A stretch of 64,000 bases of DNA, taken from positions 2,232,001 to 2,296,000 of the forward strand of contig NZ_CP020042.1 in NCBI RefSeq assembly GCF_002028425.1, read 5' to 3'. This DNA comes from Streptomyces katrae. Lineage in GTDB: Bacteria > Actinomycetota > Actinomycetes > Streptomycetales > Streptomycetaceae. The translations under genes were made by a program, and so were the position numbers. How positions within the stretch are numbered: position 1 is the stretch's first letter; each line of letters starts with the position of its first letter. A model generated the notes under the pieces. That model searched no databases. It saw only the letters and a program-made list of their open reading frames with translations, and had not been told where the DNA came from. Shown here piece after piece: positions 33,696 through 44,273 of the stretch.

Positions 33696-34859
33696 TCAGC
33701 GCGCCCGGGGCCACAGCTGCGGGTCGGGGGTGAAGCGGATGCGGAGCACCCCGTCGGTGAGGGCGGCGCCGGAGACGGTGCAGCGGCGCAGGGCGGAGGG
33801 GAGGGAAACGGTCCTGCGGTAGGGGCCCACCGCGAGGTGCAGTTCGTCGCCGCGACGGACAAGGTCGAGCTCGCTCTTGCGGGCGCGGGGCAGGGGGACC
33901 GCCCAGACGAGCACCCCGTCCTCGGCGAGCCGGTCCTCGACCGTCCAGCCGGGGCGGGCCGCGCGGGCGGGGGCGGGGCCTGGGCCGGGGCTCGGGGCGA
34001 GGCCTTCGGCGCCGGCGAGCTCGCCGGGGTGCCCGGGGTCCCGGCCGAGGTGCGCCAGCGGGACCACGGGGGTCTCCTGCCGCCACTGCGCCAGGTACTT
34101 CTCCTGCTGGGCGGCGAGTCCGGCCGTCCACGGGTCGGCGGAGTCGCGCGGGACGAGCCGGTTGGCCACCAGGTCGTGGACGGGCAGCTCGTACAGGGCG
34201 AGGCCGAGCGTCCCGGGGCGCAGGGCGGCGTCGGCGGCGGGACCGGGTTCGGCGACGAGGCGGACCCGGGTGGTGGGGGCCTCGACGACGGCCTGGACGG
34301 CGGCGAGCTCCTCGTCCCAGCGGGCGGCGGTCTCGTAGAGCCACTGGGCGGGCATGGGGACCCCGGCCAGCTGGGCCAGTACGGGGCGCAGGGCGCGGGC
34401 CGCCTGGCGCTCCGCGGGCAGCAGGCGGGCCAGGTAGCGGCGCAGCTGGGCGGGGAGGGCGAGGGTGGTGAGGGCCTGGTGGAGCGGGGGCATGTCCACG
34501 ACGACGAGGTCGGTGGCGGGGGTGGAGGCGGCGCGGCGCAGGCCGCGCAGGAGGGCGAACTGTTCGGCCCCGGGGAGCTCGGTGAGTTCCTCGGCGCCGA
34601 GGGGGCTGCCGCCGAGCATGGAGAGGAGGGTGGCGCCGCGTTCCTGGAGGGCGGCGAGTTCGGTGCGGAACTCGTCGCCGGAGTCGATGCGGGCGAGGCG
34701 GAGGCGGTCGGGGGCGGGGGCCGGGGCGCCGGCCCAGGGGTCGTCGGCGCACAGCAGGAGCACGCGCTGCCCGGCGCGGGCCGCGGCGAGCGCGGTGGCG
34801 GCGGCGACGGTGGTGCGGCCTGACCCGCCGGGGCCGGTGATGAGCAGGGTGTGCGGCAT
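33696..34859 (-). CDS. ArsA/Get3-like P-loop ATPase
   Basis: A 387-residue ATPase. The deviant Walker A GPGGSGRTTVAAATALAAA is at the N-terminus, followed by RVLLLCADDPWAG (switch I region) and LVVVDMPPLHQAL (switch II). NRLVPRDSADPW is the NRxxP-type motif of the family. The C-terminal 60 residues form a separate beta-rich domain (ELDLVRRGDELHLAVGPYRRTVSLPSALRRCTV) resembling an HSP20-like domain that ends many actinobacterial ArsA homologues. No arsenical resistance genes are nearby. ATG 34859 is chosen (MPHTLLITGPGG); ATG 34886 is an alternative with an overlapping ribosome binding site. Confidence 0.82.
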   Translation of the reverse strand: MPHTLLITGPGGSGRTTVAAATALAAARAGQRVLLLCADDPWAGAPAPAPDRLRLARIDSGDEFRTELAALQERGATLLSMLGGSPLGAEELTELPGAEQFALLRGLRRAASTPATDLVVVDMPPLHQALTTLALPAQLRRYLARLLPAERQAARALRPVLAQLAGVPMPAQWLYETAARWDEELAAVQAVVEAPTTRVRLVAEPGPAADAALRPGTLGLALYELPVHDLVANRLVPRDSADPWTAGLAAQQEKYLAQWRQETPVVPLAHLGRDPGHPGELAGAEGLAPSPGPGPAPARAARPGWTVEDRLAEDGVLVWAVPLPRARKSELDLVRRGDELHLAVGPYRRTVSLPSALRRCTVSGAALTDGVLRIRFTPDPQLWPRAR

Positions 34860-34923
34860 GGTGCGGCGCTCCGGGTCGTAGATCATCCTCCCCCGAACGC
34901 TACGCCGCCCGACGGCGGCCCCG

Positions 34924-35040
34924 GCCCCGGGGGCGTGCGGCCCCCGCCGCGCGGCCGGCCGGCCGGTCCCCGGGGCGTGCGGCCCCCGCCCGGCGGCCGC
35001 GCCGGTCCCGGGGACCTGCGGGCCCCCGCCGTGCGGGCGG
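34924..35040. repeat. about 39-bp G/C-rich tandem repeat, three imperfect copies
   Basis: Units at 34924-34960, 34965-35003 and 35004-35040 share GGTCCCCGGGG..GTGCGG and CCCCCGCC. They lie in a 476-base gap (34860-35335) between the ArsA-like and SRPBCC genes. The rest of the gap is G/C-rich with GGGGCTCCGCCCC-type words and no plausible gene. Confidence 0.7.
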
Positions 35041-35335
35041 GCTCGGGCTGGGGGACGGCCCGCGGCTCTGGCTGGGGCGGCGCCGGGCGGGTGCCGGTCG
35101 GCGGTGGGGCGCTGCGCGGGGCGGAGTGCCCTGCCCGCCCTCCTCCGTGCCCAGGGGCTCCGCCCCAGGCCCCGTGCCGGGGCGCCGGCGAGGCTGGAGT
35201 TCGGTGCGGCCCGCCGGTCGTACGCGGCGGCATGTCGCGCAGCGGAACGTCAGCCCGTGCCGGGCGTGCCTCCCAGCGCGGCGCACCGGGCGCGCAGCGT
35301 CGGGTGCGGAGTCCCTGGCGGAACGGGGGAAGGGG

Positions 35336-35779
35336 TCAGGCGGCGGATTCCACGCGCTTCTTCAGGCCCGCCAGGGCGCGGTCGATGATGACCTTCTCCG
35401 CCTTGCGCTTGATCATGCCGAGCATCGGGATCTTGACGTCGACGGTCAGCTGGTAGGTGACCTCCGTGCGCCGCCCCCCGTCCAGCGGGGCGAGCCGGTA
35501 GGAGCCGTCCAGCTGGCGGAGCATCTGGGACTTGTGGAGGGTCCAGGCGACCTCGTCCTGGCCCTTCCAGCGGTAGGACAGGGTGTGGTCGTCCTTGATC
35601 GCGCCCGCGTCCAGCAGCAGGCGCACCTTCTCGGCGCGGCCCTCGGCGTCGGTGGACAGCACCTCGGCCTCCTTCACCTCACCCGTCCACTCCGGGTAGC
35701 GGGCGAAGTCGGCGATCACGGCCATGACCTCGGCCGGCGAGGCGTCGATCGTGATGCTCGAGCTGGTGTGTTCCGCCAT
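35336..35779 (-). CDS. SRPBCC (START-like) lipid-binding domain protein
   Basis: A 147-residue polyketide cyclase/dehydrase-type protein. MAEHTSSSITIDASPAEVMAVIADFARYPEWTGEVKEAEVL is the classic first strand and helix, and TEVTYQLTVDVKIPMLGMIKRKAEKVIIDRALAGLKKRVE the final strands and long helix of this fold. Such proteins bind hydrophobic ligands. GGAGGAG precedes ATG 35779 by eight bases. It lies between an ArsA-like ATPase and a metallophosphoesterase gene on the same strand. The ligand is unknown. Confidence 0.85.
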   Translation of the reverse strand: MAEHTSSSITIDASPAEVMAVIADFARYPEWTGEVKEAEVLSTDAEGRAEKVRLLLDAGAIKDDHTLSYRWKGQDEVAWTLHKSQMLRQLDGSYRLAPLDGGRRTEVTYQLTVDVKIPMLGMIKRKAEKVIIDRALAGLKKRVESAA

Positions 35780-35901
35780 CGCGGTCGCTCCTCCGGGGGA
35801 GAGTGTTCGGCAAGTGTGCAGGGGCCTCCGGCCGCCGCCGCGTGAAGGCTACCGCGCGTACCGGTGCCGACACTGCGGGGCCCCGGTCCGCGGGCGTGTG
35901 G

Positions 35902-36684
35902 TCACCACTCCAGGGCCCACGGCTTCCCCGTCGCCGCGAAGTGGCCCACGTTCACGCACTCCGTGCCTGCGATCCGCATGCGCCGCGCCATCGGCTGGTG
36001 GACGTGGCCGAAGAGGGCGTAGCGGGGCCGGGTGCGGCGGATCGCGGCCAGGAGGGCGGTGCTGCCGCGTTCGAAGCGGCGGGCGACCGTGTCGTAGCAG
36101 AGTTCGGGGACCTCCGGCGGGATGTGCGAGCAGAGCACGTCCACCTCGCCCAGCGCCTCGACCTTCGCCGCGTACTCCTCCTCGTCCACCTCGTACGGGG
36201 TGCGCATCGGGGACGGCAGGCCGCCGCCGACGAAGCCGAAGACGCGGCCGCCGATCTCCACGCGCTGCCCGTCCAGGACGGTGGTGCCGGGGCCGGCGTA
36301 CTCGTGCCAGAGGGCGGGGACGTCGACGTTGCCGTAGGTGGCGTACGTCGGGCTGGGGAAGGCGGCGAACATCTGCGCGTACTGGCGGCGCACCGCTTCC
36401 TCGATCATCCGCTCGCGGTCCAGCCCGTCCCACAGCCGTCGGCCGAATTCGCGCGCTTCGGCGAAGCGGCGCGCCGTGCGCAGTTCGACGATGCGGTGGG
36501 CGTTCTCGACGCCGAAGAGGTCGGGGAAGATGCCGCGCGAGTGGTCGGCGTAGTCCAGGAAGAGGACCAGGTCACCGAGGCAGACGAGGGCGTCGGCGCC
36601 GTCGCCGGCCCGTGCGAGCGCTTCGGTGTTGCCGTGGACGTCGCTGACGACGTGGACTCGTGTACGCCTCTTGCTGGCACCCAT
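35902..36684 (-). CDS. metallophosphoesterase
   Basis: A 260-residue calcineurin-like phosphoesterase. Metal-binding motifs appear in order: HVVSDVHGNTEAL (DxH), LVCLGDLVLFLDY (GD), TYATYGNVDVPA (GNxD in place of GNHD), VLCSHIPPEVPE (SH) and ALFGHVHQPM (GHxH). All positions needed for a two-metal centre are present except the usual catalytic His of GNH(D/E), replaced by Val (YGNVD). It is divergent from the acyl-CoA ligase gene. ATG 36684 is the start. The substrate is unknown. Confidence 0.85.
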   Translation of the reverse strand: MGASKRRTRVHVVSDVHGNTEALARAGDGADALVCLGDLVLFLDYADHSRGIFPDLFGVENAHRIVELRTARRFAEAREFGRRLWDGLDRERMIEEAVRRQYAQMFAAFPSPTYATYGNVDVPALWHEYAGPGTTVLDGQRVEIGGRVFGFVGGGLPSPMRTPYEVDEEEYAAKVEALGEVDVLCSHIPPEVPELCYDTVARRFERGSTALLAAIRRTRPRYALFGHVHQPMARRMRIAGTECVNVGHFAATGKPWALEW

Positions 36685-36853
36685 GTCCGCCACCCTAGGG
36701 GTGCCGGTGCCCGGCTGGTAGAGCGGGGCTCGCAGGTGGCCGGACCTGCGGTTACTTCCGAGTCTCGGAGGCGGTCGACTACTGTCGGCAGCGCTGTGGC
36801 GGCGTTTGCGATGCACGGCGAAGTCCAGAATGTGACGCACGGAACATCTGGCC

Positions 36854-36887
36854 GGTTCCCTCTATCGGGAACCCACTACCGGTGGGT
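36854..36887 (+). promoter_or_regulatory. two abutting inverted repeats upstream of the acyl-CoA ligase gene
   Basis: GGTTCCC-TCTATC-GGGAACC (36854-36873) and ACCCAC-TACCG-GTGGGT (36871-36887) overlap by three bases, 50 to 85 bases before the ligase start. They look like operators of a dimeric regulator, for example a TetR- or GntR-family fatty-acid regulator. The identity is inferred, not shown. Confidence 0.5.
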
Positions 36888-36938
36888 AACGTCCGGTCGG
36901 TCCACACGGTGGCGATGGCGCCCAGAGGAGCAGCAGTC

Positions 36939-38735
36939 TTGCGCGAGTTCAGCCTTCCGGCCCTGTACGAGGTCCCTTCGGACGGGAACCTGACGGATCT
37001 CATCCGCCGCAACGCCGCCCAGCACCCAGACACCGCCGTCATGAGCCGCAAGGTCGACGGCCGCTGGCAGGACGTGACCGCGACGGAGTTCCTCGCCGAG
37101 GTCCGGGCCGCCGCCAAGGGCCTGATCGCCTCCGGCATCCGGCCCGGCGACCGGGTGGCTCTGATCTCGCGCACCCGCTACGAGTGGGTCCTGTTCGACT
37201 TCGCGATCTGGAGCGCGGGCGCGGTCACCGTCCCGGTGTACGAGACCAGTTCCCCGGAGCAGATCCAGTGGATCCTCGGGGACTCCGGCGCCGTCGCGGC
37301 CATCGTGGAGAGCCCGGGGCACGGCGCCCACGTGGAGGCCCTGCGCGACCGGCTGCCGGAGCTGCGCGAGGTCTGGCAGATCGAGCAGGACGCCTTCGGC
37401 GCGCTCAAGGCCGCCGGGGCCGGGGTCCCGGACGCGGACGTGGACGCCCGCAGCTCCCTCGCGAACGCCGACGACCCGGCCACCATCGTCTACACCTCGG
37501 GCACCACCGGCCGTCCCAAGGGCTGCGTGCTGACCCACCGCAACTTCTTCGCCGAGTGCGGCAACGTCGTGGAGCGGCTGAAGCCGCTGTTCCGCACCGG
37601 CGAGTGCTCGGTGCTGCTGTTCCTCCCGGCCGCGCACGTCTTCGGCCGCCTGGTGGAGGTCGCGGCGGTCCTGGCGCCGATCCGGCTGGGCTGCGTACCG
37701 GACATCAAGAACCTCACCGACGAGCTCCAGTCCTTCCGGCCCACCCTGATCCTGGGCGTGCCGCGGGTCTTCGAGAAGGTCTACAACTCGGCGCGCGCCA
37801 AGGCCCAGGCCGACGGCAAGGGCAAGATCTTCGACGCTGCCGCCGAGACGGCCATCGCCTACAGCCGGGCGCTGGACCTGCCCTCGGGCCCGTCCTTCGG
37901 CCTGAAGCTCAAGCACAAGATCTTCTCCAAGCTGGTCTACAGCAAGCTGCACGCCGTCCTCGGCGGCCGCGGCGAGTACGCGATCTCCGGCGGCGCCCCG
38001 CTGGGCGAGCGCCTGGGGCACTTCTTCCGCGGCATCGGCTTCACGGTGCTGGAGGGCTACGGCCTGACGGAGACCTGCGCGGCCACGGCCTTCCTCCCGT
38101 GGGACAAGCAGAAGATCGGCACGGTCGGCCAGCCGCTGCCGGGCTCGGTGCTGCGCATCGCCGACGACGGCGAGGTGCTGGTGCACGGCGAGCACGTCTT
38201 CAAGGAGTACTGGAAGAACGAGGCGGCCACCGCCGAGGCGATGTCCGACGGCTGGTTCCACACCGGTGACGTCGGCACCCTCGACGAGGACGGCTACCTG
38301 AGGATCACCGGCCGCAAGAAGGAGCTCATCGTCACGGCGGGCGGCAAGAACGTCGCCCCCGCCGTGATCGAGGACCGGATCCGGGCCCACGCGCTGGTCG
38401 CCGAGTGCATGGTGGTCGGCGACGGCAAGCCGTTCGTGGCGGCGCTGGTCACCATCGACGAGGAGTTCCTCGGCCGGTGGGCCGCGGAGAACGGCAAGCC
38501 GGCCGGTTCGACGGCGGCGGACCTGCGCGAGGACGCGGACCTGATGGCCGCCGTCCAGAAGGCCGTGGACGACGGCAACGCGGCGGTCTCCAAGGCGGAG
38601 TCGGTGCGGAAGTTCCGCATCCTGCCCTCGCAGTTCACGGAGGAGTCGGGCCACATCACGCCGTCGCTGAAGCTCAAGCGCAATGTGGTGGCGAAGGACT
38701 TCGCGGACGAGATCGAGGCCCTGTACCGCTCCTGA
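36939..38735 (+). CDS. long-chain fatty-acid-CoA ligase (AMP-binding)
   Basis: A 598-residue acyl-CoA synthetase that activates fatty acids with ATP and CoA. The P-loop-like TIVYTSGTTGRPKGCVLTH, LLFLPAAHVFGR, EYAISGGAPLGERL, LEGYGLTETCAA, WFHTGDVGTLDEDGYLRITGRKKE and the C-terminal catalytic Lys region SLKLKRNVV are all in order. The start is TTG 36939 (MREFSLPALYEVP) with GAGGAG eight bases upstream; ATGs further upstream are not supported by a ribosome binding site. It is divergent from a phosphoesterase, with a likely operator in between, and convergent with the GMC oxidase gene. Confidence 0.93.
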   Translation: MREFSLPALYEVPSDGNLTDLIRRNAAQHPDTAVMSRKVDGRWQDVTATEFLAEVRAAAKGLIASGIRPGDRVALISRTRYEWVLFDFAIWSAGAVTVPVYETSSPEQIQWILGDSGAVAAIVESPGHGAHVEALRDRLPELREVWQIEQDAFGALKAAGAGVPDADVDARSSLANADDPATIVYTSGTTGRPKGCVLTHRNFFAECGNVVERLKPLFRTGECSVLLFLPAAHVFGRLVEVAAVLAPIRLGCVPDIKNLTDELQSFRPTLILGVPRVFEKVYNSARAKAQADGKGKIFDAAAETAIAYSRALDLPSGPSFGLKLKHKIFSKLVYSKLHAVLGGRGEYAISGGAPLGERLGHFFRGIGFTVLEGYGLTETCAATAFLPWDKQKIGTVGQPLPGSVLRIADDGEVLVHGEHVFKEYWKNEAATAEAMSDGWFHTGDVGTLDEDGYLRITGRKKELIVTAGGKNVAPAVIEDRIRAHALVAECMVVGDGKPFVAALVTIDEEFLGRWAAENGKPAGSTAADLREDADLMAAVQKAVDDGNAAVSKAESVRKFRILPSQFTEESGHITPSLKLKRNVVAKDFADEIEALYRS

Positions 38736-38748
38736 CGCGGCGCTCGCC

Positions 38749-40431
<1,683 letters not shown>

Positions 40432-40568
40432 TCAGTCATGTGCCGGACCGTAACCGGCCGCTGCCGGGGACTGCCGCTTTCCGGCCATTGCGCCCACGGC
40501 GCGACTTTCCGCCGCAGCGGGCCCGGTCCCCTGCACGCGCGGCGCGATTTCGCGGCCCCCGCCCGGGG

Positions 40569-41711
40569 CTACAGCAGCTCGCGGAGGCGGTCCGCCAGGA
40601 GGTCCCAGCGCCACTTCTCCTCCACCCAGGACCGGCCCGCCGCGCCCATGCGCGCCCGCAGGGCGGGGTCCTGGAGGAGGGGCACGATGCGGTCGGCCGC
40701 CGCGGCGGGGTCGCCGCCGCGGACCACCCACCCGGTCTCCCCCGGCAGCACCGCGTCCGGCGCCCCTCCCGAGTCCCCGGCCACCACCGGCAGCCCGGTC
40801 GCCGAGGCCTCCAGGTAGACGATGCCGAGGCCCTCCACGTCCAGGCCGCCCCGCCGGGTCCGGCAGGGCATCGCGAAGACGTCCCCGGCCCCGTAGTGGG
40901 CCGGCAGCTCCGACCACGGGACGGCGCCCGTGAAGACCACCGAGTCCGCGACCCCCTTCGCCGCGGCCAGCGCCCGCAGGTCCGCCTCGTACGGACCGCC
41001 GCCGACGATCAGCAGCACGGCGTCCGGCACCTGCGCCCGGATCCTCGGCATCGCCTCGATCAGGGTGTCCTGCCCCTTGCGCGGCACCAGCCGCGAGACG
41101 CAGACGACCACCGGGCGGTCGCTGAGCCCGAGCCGGGCGCGGACCTCGGCTCCGCCCGAGCCGGGGTGGAAGGTCTTCTCGTCGACGCCGGGCGGGAGTT
41201 GGACCATCCTCGCCGCCGCGGACGCCGTCACCGCCGAGGCGATCCGCGAGCGCGTGTACTCCCCCAGGTAGGTGAGGGTGTCCGTGCCCTCGCCGATCCG
41301 CCGCAGCAGCTGCCGCGCGGCCGGCAGCTGCGCCCAGCCCGCCTCGTGCCCGTGGGTGGTGGCGACCAGCCGCCGTGCGCCCGCCCGGCGCAGCGCCGGG
41401 CCCATCAGGCCGAGCGGGGCGGCCGCGCCGAACCACACCGACTCGCAGTCGTGTTCGCGCAGCAGGGACACCGCCCGCCGGGTGACGCGGGGGGTGGGCA
41501 GCAGCATCGTGGTGCGGTCGCGGACCACGGTGAAGGGCTGCTCGGCGTCGAAGGCCGCGGTGGCCTCGCGGCCCTCGGCGCTGTGCTTCCAGGTGGATGC
41601 GTAGACGACGACCCGCTCGGGGTCCAGCCGCAGCGCCATGTTGTGCAGGAAGGCCTGGATGCCGCCCGGGCGCGGCGGGAAGTCGTTGGTCACGATCAGC
41701 GTCTTGTGCAT
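40569..41711 (-). CDS. GT4-family glycosyltransferase, PimB'-like mannosyltransferase
   Basis: A 380-residue GT-B enzyme. The N-terminus MHKTLIVTNDFPPRPGGIQAFLHNMALRL has the acceptor-side GG loop. The donor side has VVVCVSRLVPRKGQDTLIEAMPRI, VFTGAVPWSELPAHYGAGDVFAMPCRTR and the EX7E motif VEGLGIVYLEASATGLPVVAG. This pattern is that of the phosphatidylinositol monomannoside mannosyltransferase PimB' and close relatives, so a role in phosphatidylinositol mannoside or lipid-glycan assembly is likely. Donor would be GDP-mannose. It overlaps nothing and lies 203 bases upstream of the GMC oxidase gene. Confidence 0.85.
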   Translation of the reverse strand: MHKTLIVTNDFPPRPGGIQAFLHNMALRLDPERVVVYASTWKHSAEGREATAAFDAEQPFTVVRDRTTMLLPTPRVTRRAVSLLREHDCESVWFGAAAPLGLMGPALRRAGARRLVATTHGHEAGWAQLPAARQLLRRIGEGTDTLTYLGEYTRSRIASAVTASAAARMVQLPPGVDEKTFHPGSGGAEVRARLGLSDRPVVVCVSRLVPRKGQDTLIEAMPRIRAQVPDAVLLIVGGGPYEADLRALAAAKGVADSVVFTGAVPWSELPAHYGAGDVFAMPCRTRRGGLDVEGLGIVYLEASATGLPVVAGDSGGAPDAVLPGETGWVVRGGDPAAAADRIVPLLQDPALRARMGAAGRSWVEEKWRWDLLADRLRELL

Positions 41712-41788
41712 CCCCGCCAACGTACCCGACGGCCCGGGGGTGTCCGCACGGCGGCGCCCTGCGCCCGGACGCCGCGGGGCTGCGGGCG

Positions 41789-42952
41789 CTACTCCTCGGA
41801 GGTCCCCTGGCCCAGGTCCTCGCGCAGCGCCTGCTGCCAGGCCTTCGTCAGGGCGGGCAGGTCGGTGCCCAGGGCCTGGTCGAGGGCGGTCGGCAGGGGT
41901 TCGCGGCCGGCGAGTGCGTAGAGGCGGACGAGGGCCGCGTCCCCCCAGCGGGCGGCGATGAGCCGGCAGGCCAGCCAGGCGCCCTCGTAGGCGCGGGCCA
42001 TGGCGTCCTGGCCGCCGCCGAAGGCGAAGGCCCCGTCCGCGGGGAGGGCGGCCGGCAGGTCGCCGAGGCGGACGGCCCGCGCGAGGGTGGGGGCGGCCTC
42101 GGCGGGGCCGAGCGGGCCGTCCCGGTAGGCGGCCCAGTCCGCGAAGCCCTCGGACAGCCACTGCGGGGTCCGGGCGGTGGTGGCGGTGCGGGTGGCGACG
42201 TGGGTGGTCTCGTGGGTGAGGACGGTCTGCCGGCCGGCCTGGGAGAGCTCCGCGTACCCCTCGGGGTTGACCACCACCCGGTCGGCGGGGGCGGGGCCGC
42301 CGCCGGTGGCGCCCGTGGTGACGGCCCCCATGCCCCGGTAGGCGTCGGCGGGCCGGCCCAGCAGCGCGGCCATCGCGTCGAGGGTGGCGGGGACGAGCAC
42401 CACCACCCGCCGCGCCCACGGCCCCGGCCAGGCGGCGCTCGCCGCCGGGACCGCCCGGTCGGCCTCGGCGGCGATCCCCGCCAGGGTCTGCGGGCTCTGG
42501 CCGGCGCCGAGGACGAGGCAGTGGGCGCCCCGTACGACGGCGACGGGGTCCGGCTGGTCCCACAGCTGCGCCGGGGCCCCCGGTGCGGGCCGTTCGGCGG
42601 TGACTCGCCAGGCCGTACCGCCGCTGCCGCTGCCGCTGCCGCCATCACTGCGGGTCAGCGTCAGCTCGCGGGCGGAACCGGCGGCGGCGGTGTCGTAGCC
42701 GGCGAGCCGGTAGCGCAGCTCGGCGCGCACGTCGGCCCGGGCGCCGTCCCGCCGGACCGAGGTGACCTCGTAGGACCAGCCCTCCAGCGGGATCGAGGCG
42801 AGCCGTGCCGGCGGGGCCGCCGCCCAGTCGGCCACGGCCCGCCGCACTTCCGCGTCGGCGGGCGGGGCGGGCGCCGCGCACCCGGCCACGGCCACGAGCG
42901 CGCACAGGGCCGGCGCGAGCAGGCGTACGAGGGCGCGGCGGACGGGATCCAT
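41789..42952 (-). CDS. lipoprotein with HExxH metallopeptidase domain
   Basis: A 387-residue secreted lipoprotein. The signal peptide VRRALVRLLAPALCALVAVAGC ends at a lipobox cysteine (residue 25). The C-terminal half has LTHETTHVATRT, an HExxH zinc motif, followed after about 18 residues by WLSEGFADWAAY with the third-ligand Glu, as in gluzincins of the peptidase MA-like group. The N-terminal half is an NTF2-like domain (EVRRAVADWAAAPPARLASI). It lies just upstream of the GT4 gene on the same strand, and next to two NlpC/P60 genes, so a role at the cell surface is likely. The substrate is unknown. Confidence 0.82.
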   Translation of the reverse strand: MDPVRRALVRLLAPALCALVAVAGCAAPAPPADAEVRRAVADWAAAPPARLASIPLEGWSYEVTSVRRDGARADVRAELRYRLAGYDTAAAGSARELTLTRSDGGSGSGSGGTAWRVTAERPAPGAPAQLWDQPDPVAVVRGAHCLVLGAGQSPQTLAGIAAEADRAVPAASAAWPGPWARRVVVLVPATLDAMAALLGRPADAYRGMGAVTTGATGGGPAPADRVVVNPEGYAELSQAGRQTVLTHETTHVATRTATTARTPQWLSEGFADWAAYRDGPLGPAEAAPTLARAVRLGDLPAALPADGAFAFGGGQDAMARAYEGAWLACRLIAARWGDAALVRLYALAGREPLPTALDQALGTDLPALTKAWQQALREDLGQGTSEE

Positions 42953-42977
42953 CCGCCGATCGTACGCAGGGGGCGGC

Positions 42978-44030
42978 TCAGGGCCGGGTGACCGCGGACA
43001 CCGGCATCATCCCGACGGGGTCGTAACGGACCCGGGCGCCGGGGTAGGGGGCGTGGATGACCTGGCCGTTTCCCACGTACATGCCGACGTGGCTGGCGTC
43101 CGAGCGGTACGTCACGAGGTCCCCGGGCTGGGCCTGGGAGAGCGGCACCCGGCGGCCCGCGTACCGCTGGGCCTGCGAGGTGCGCGGCAGGGAGACGCCC
43201 GCCTGGCGGTAGGACCACACCATCAGCCCGGAGCAGTCGAAGCCGGAGGGGCCGGTGGAGCCCCACACGTACGGCTTCCCCACCGCGGCCCGGGCGGCCA
43301 TCACGGCGACCATGGCCCGGCCGGAGGCCCGGCCGCCGACGGGCAGGTCGGGCAGGTCCGGCAGGACGTCGGCGCGGCCGCCGGAGCGCGAGGCCCGCTC
43401 GAAGTCGGCGCGCTCCTCGGAGGGCATCTCGTTCAGCAGCCTGCGGGCGGCGGCGAGTTTGGCGGTGACGGCCCGCTTCTGGGTGGCCACCTCGGCGCGC
43501 AGGGTCTCCAGTTCGGCGAGTTTGCGGGAGGCGTCCTGGCGCTGCCGGCCGATCCGGCCCTGTTCCTCGCGGAGTTCGCCGAGCTGTTTGGCCTGGCGGC
43601 CGCTCAGCCGGTCGAGGACGGCGGCCTTGTCGAGGTAGGCGCCGGGGTCCTCGGAGAGCATCAGCTCGACGGTGGGGTCGAGGCCGCCGGAGCGGTACTG
43701 GGCGCCGGCGAAGGTGCCGAGGACCCCGCGCATGGTGTTGACGCGGTCCTGGGCGCGGGCGACGGCGTCCTGGGCGCGGCTGATCTCGGCGCGCAGCGCG
43801 TCGGCCTTCTCCCCGGCCTGGTTGAACTTCTCGGTGGCCTGCTCGGCCTCCTCGAAGAGCCGGTCGACCTGGGCACGGGAGCTGGTGGCGGGTTCCTGCG
43901 GGAGGCCGGGCGCGGCGCTGGCGGGTACGGCCGTCATGGCCACGGCGGCGGTGGCCGCGGCGGCGGTGAGGACGGTGACCTTGGCGTTCCGGTCGAGGCC
44001 GCCGCTCCCGGGCCGGCGATGGGATCCCAC
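42978..44030 (-). CDS. NlpC/P60 family cell-wall hydrolase (first of a pair)
   Basis: A 350-residue secreted peptidase. The signal peptide includes KVTVLTAAAATAAVAMTAVPASA with cleavage before APGLP. A long coiled-coil segment follows (about residues 50-215), then a C-terminal NlpC/P60 domain: GKPYVWGSTGPSGFDCSGLMVW with catalytic Cys, SQAQPGDLVTY, and HVGMYVGNGQVIHAP with catalytic His. It would cut the D-Glu-diaminopimelate link of peptide stems. The start is GTG 44030. It lies downstream of a very similar gene in the same orientation, probably by duplication. Confidence 0.92.
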   Translation of the reverse strand: MGSHRRPGSGGLDRNAKVTVLTAAAATAAVAMTAVPASAAPGLPQEPATSSRAQVDRLFEEAEQATEKFNQAGEKADALRAEISRAQDAVARAQDRVNTMRGVLGTFAGAQYRSGGLDPTVELMLSEDPGAYLDKAAVLDRLSGRQAKQLGELREEQGRIGRQRQDASRKLAELETLRAEVATQKRAVTAKLAAARRLLNEMPSEERADFERASRSGGRADVLPDLPDLPVGGRASGRAMVAVMAARAAVGKPYVWGSTGPSGFDCSGLMVWSYRQAGVSLPRTSQAQRYAGRRVPLSQAQPGDLVTYRSDASHVGMYVGNGQVIHAPYPGARVRYDPVGMMPVSAVTRP

Positions 44031-44164
44031 GTGGCACCGCTCCCTGTCCGCTGTGCGGGCCCGGGTCCGTCCCGGTGGACGGCCGTGTGCCGGGTTCCGC
44101 GCTGGCAGACAGTAGCCGCGCCGCCACGCACCGGCCAACGACCGCCGGAGGGGCCGTAGGGGGG

Positions 44165-44198
44165 CGCCCCGCCTCTGGCACAGGTCAGGGGCGGGGCG
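44165..44198 (-). terminator. terminator after the second NlpC/P60 gene
   Basis: A 13-base stem with one G-T pair (44165-44177 and 44186-44198) lies between the two NlpC/P60 genes, downstream of the 45323-44274 gene. A weaker eight-base hairpin (44247-44271) lies closer to the stop codon. Confidence 0.65.
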
Positions 44199-44273
44199 TG
44201 AGGTCAGGGCGGGTCCGCGCAATTCCCCCGGATGGGCGGTGTACGGCGCGTCCCGGGGAGCCGGGGACGCGGG

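Noticed and set aside
34887..35335. Coding gene in the large gap after the ArsA-like gene
   Set aside because: All open frames here are Arg/Gly/Ala/Pro-rich, lack ribosome binding sites and overlap tandem repeats; none shows a family signature.
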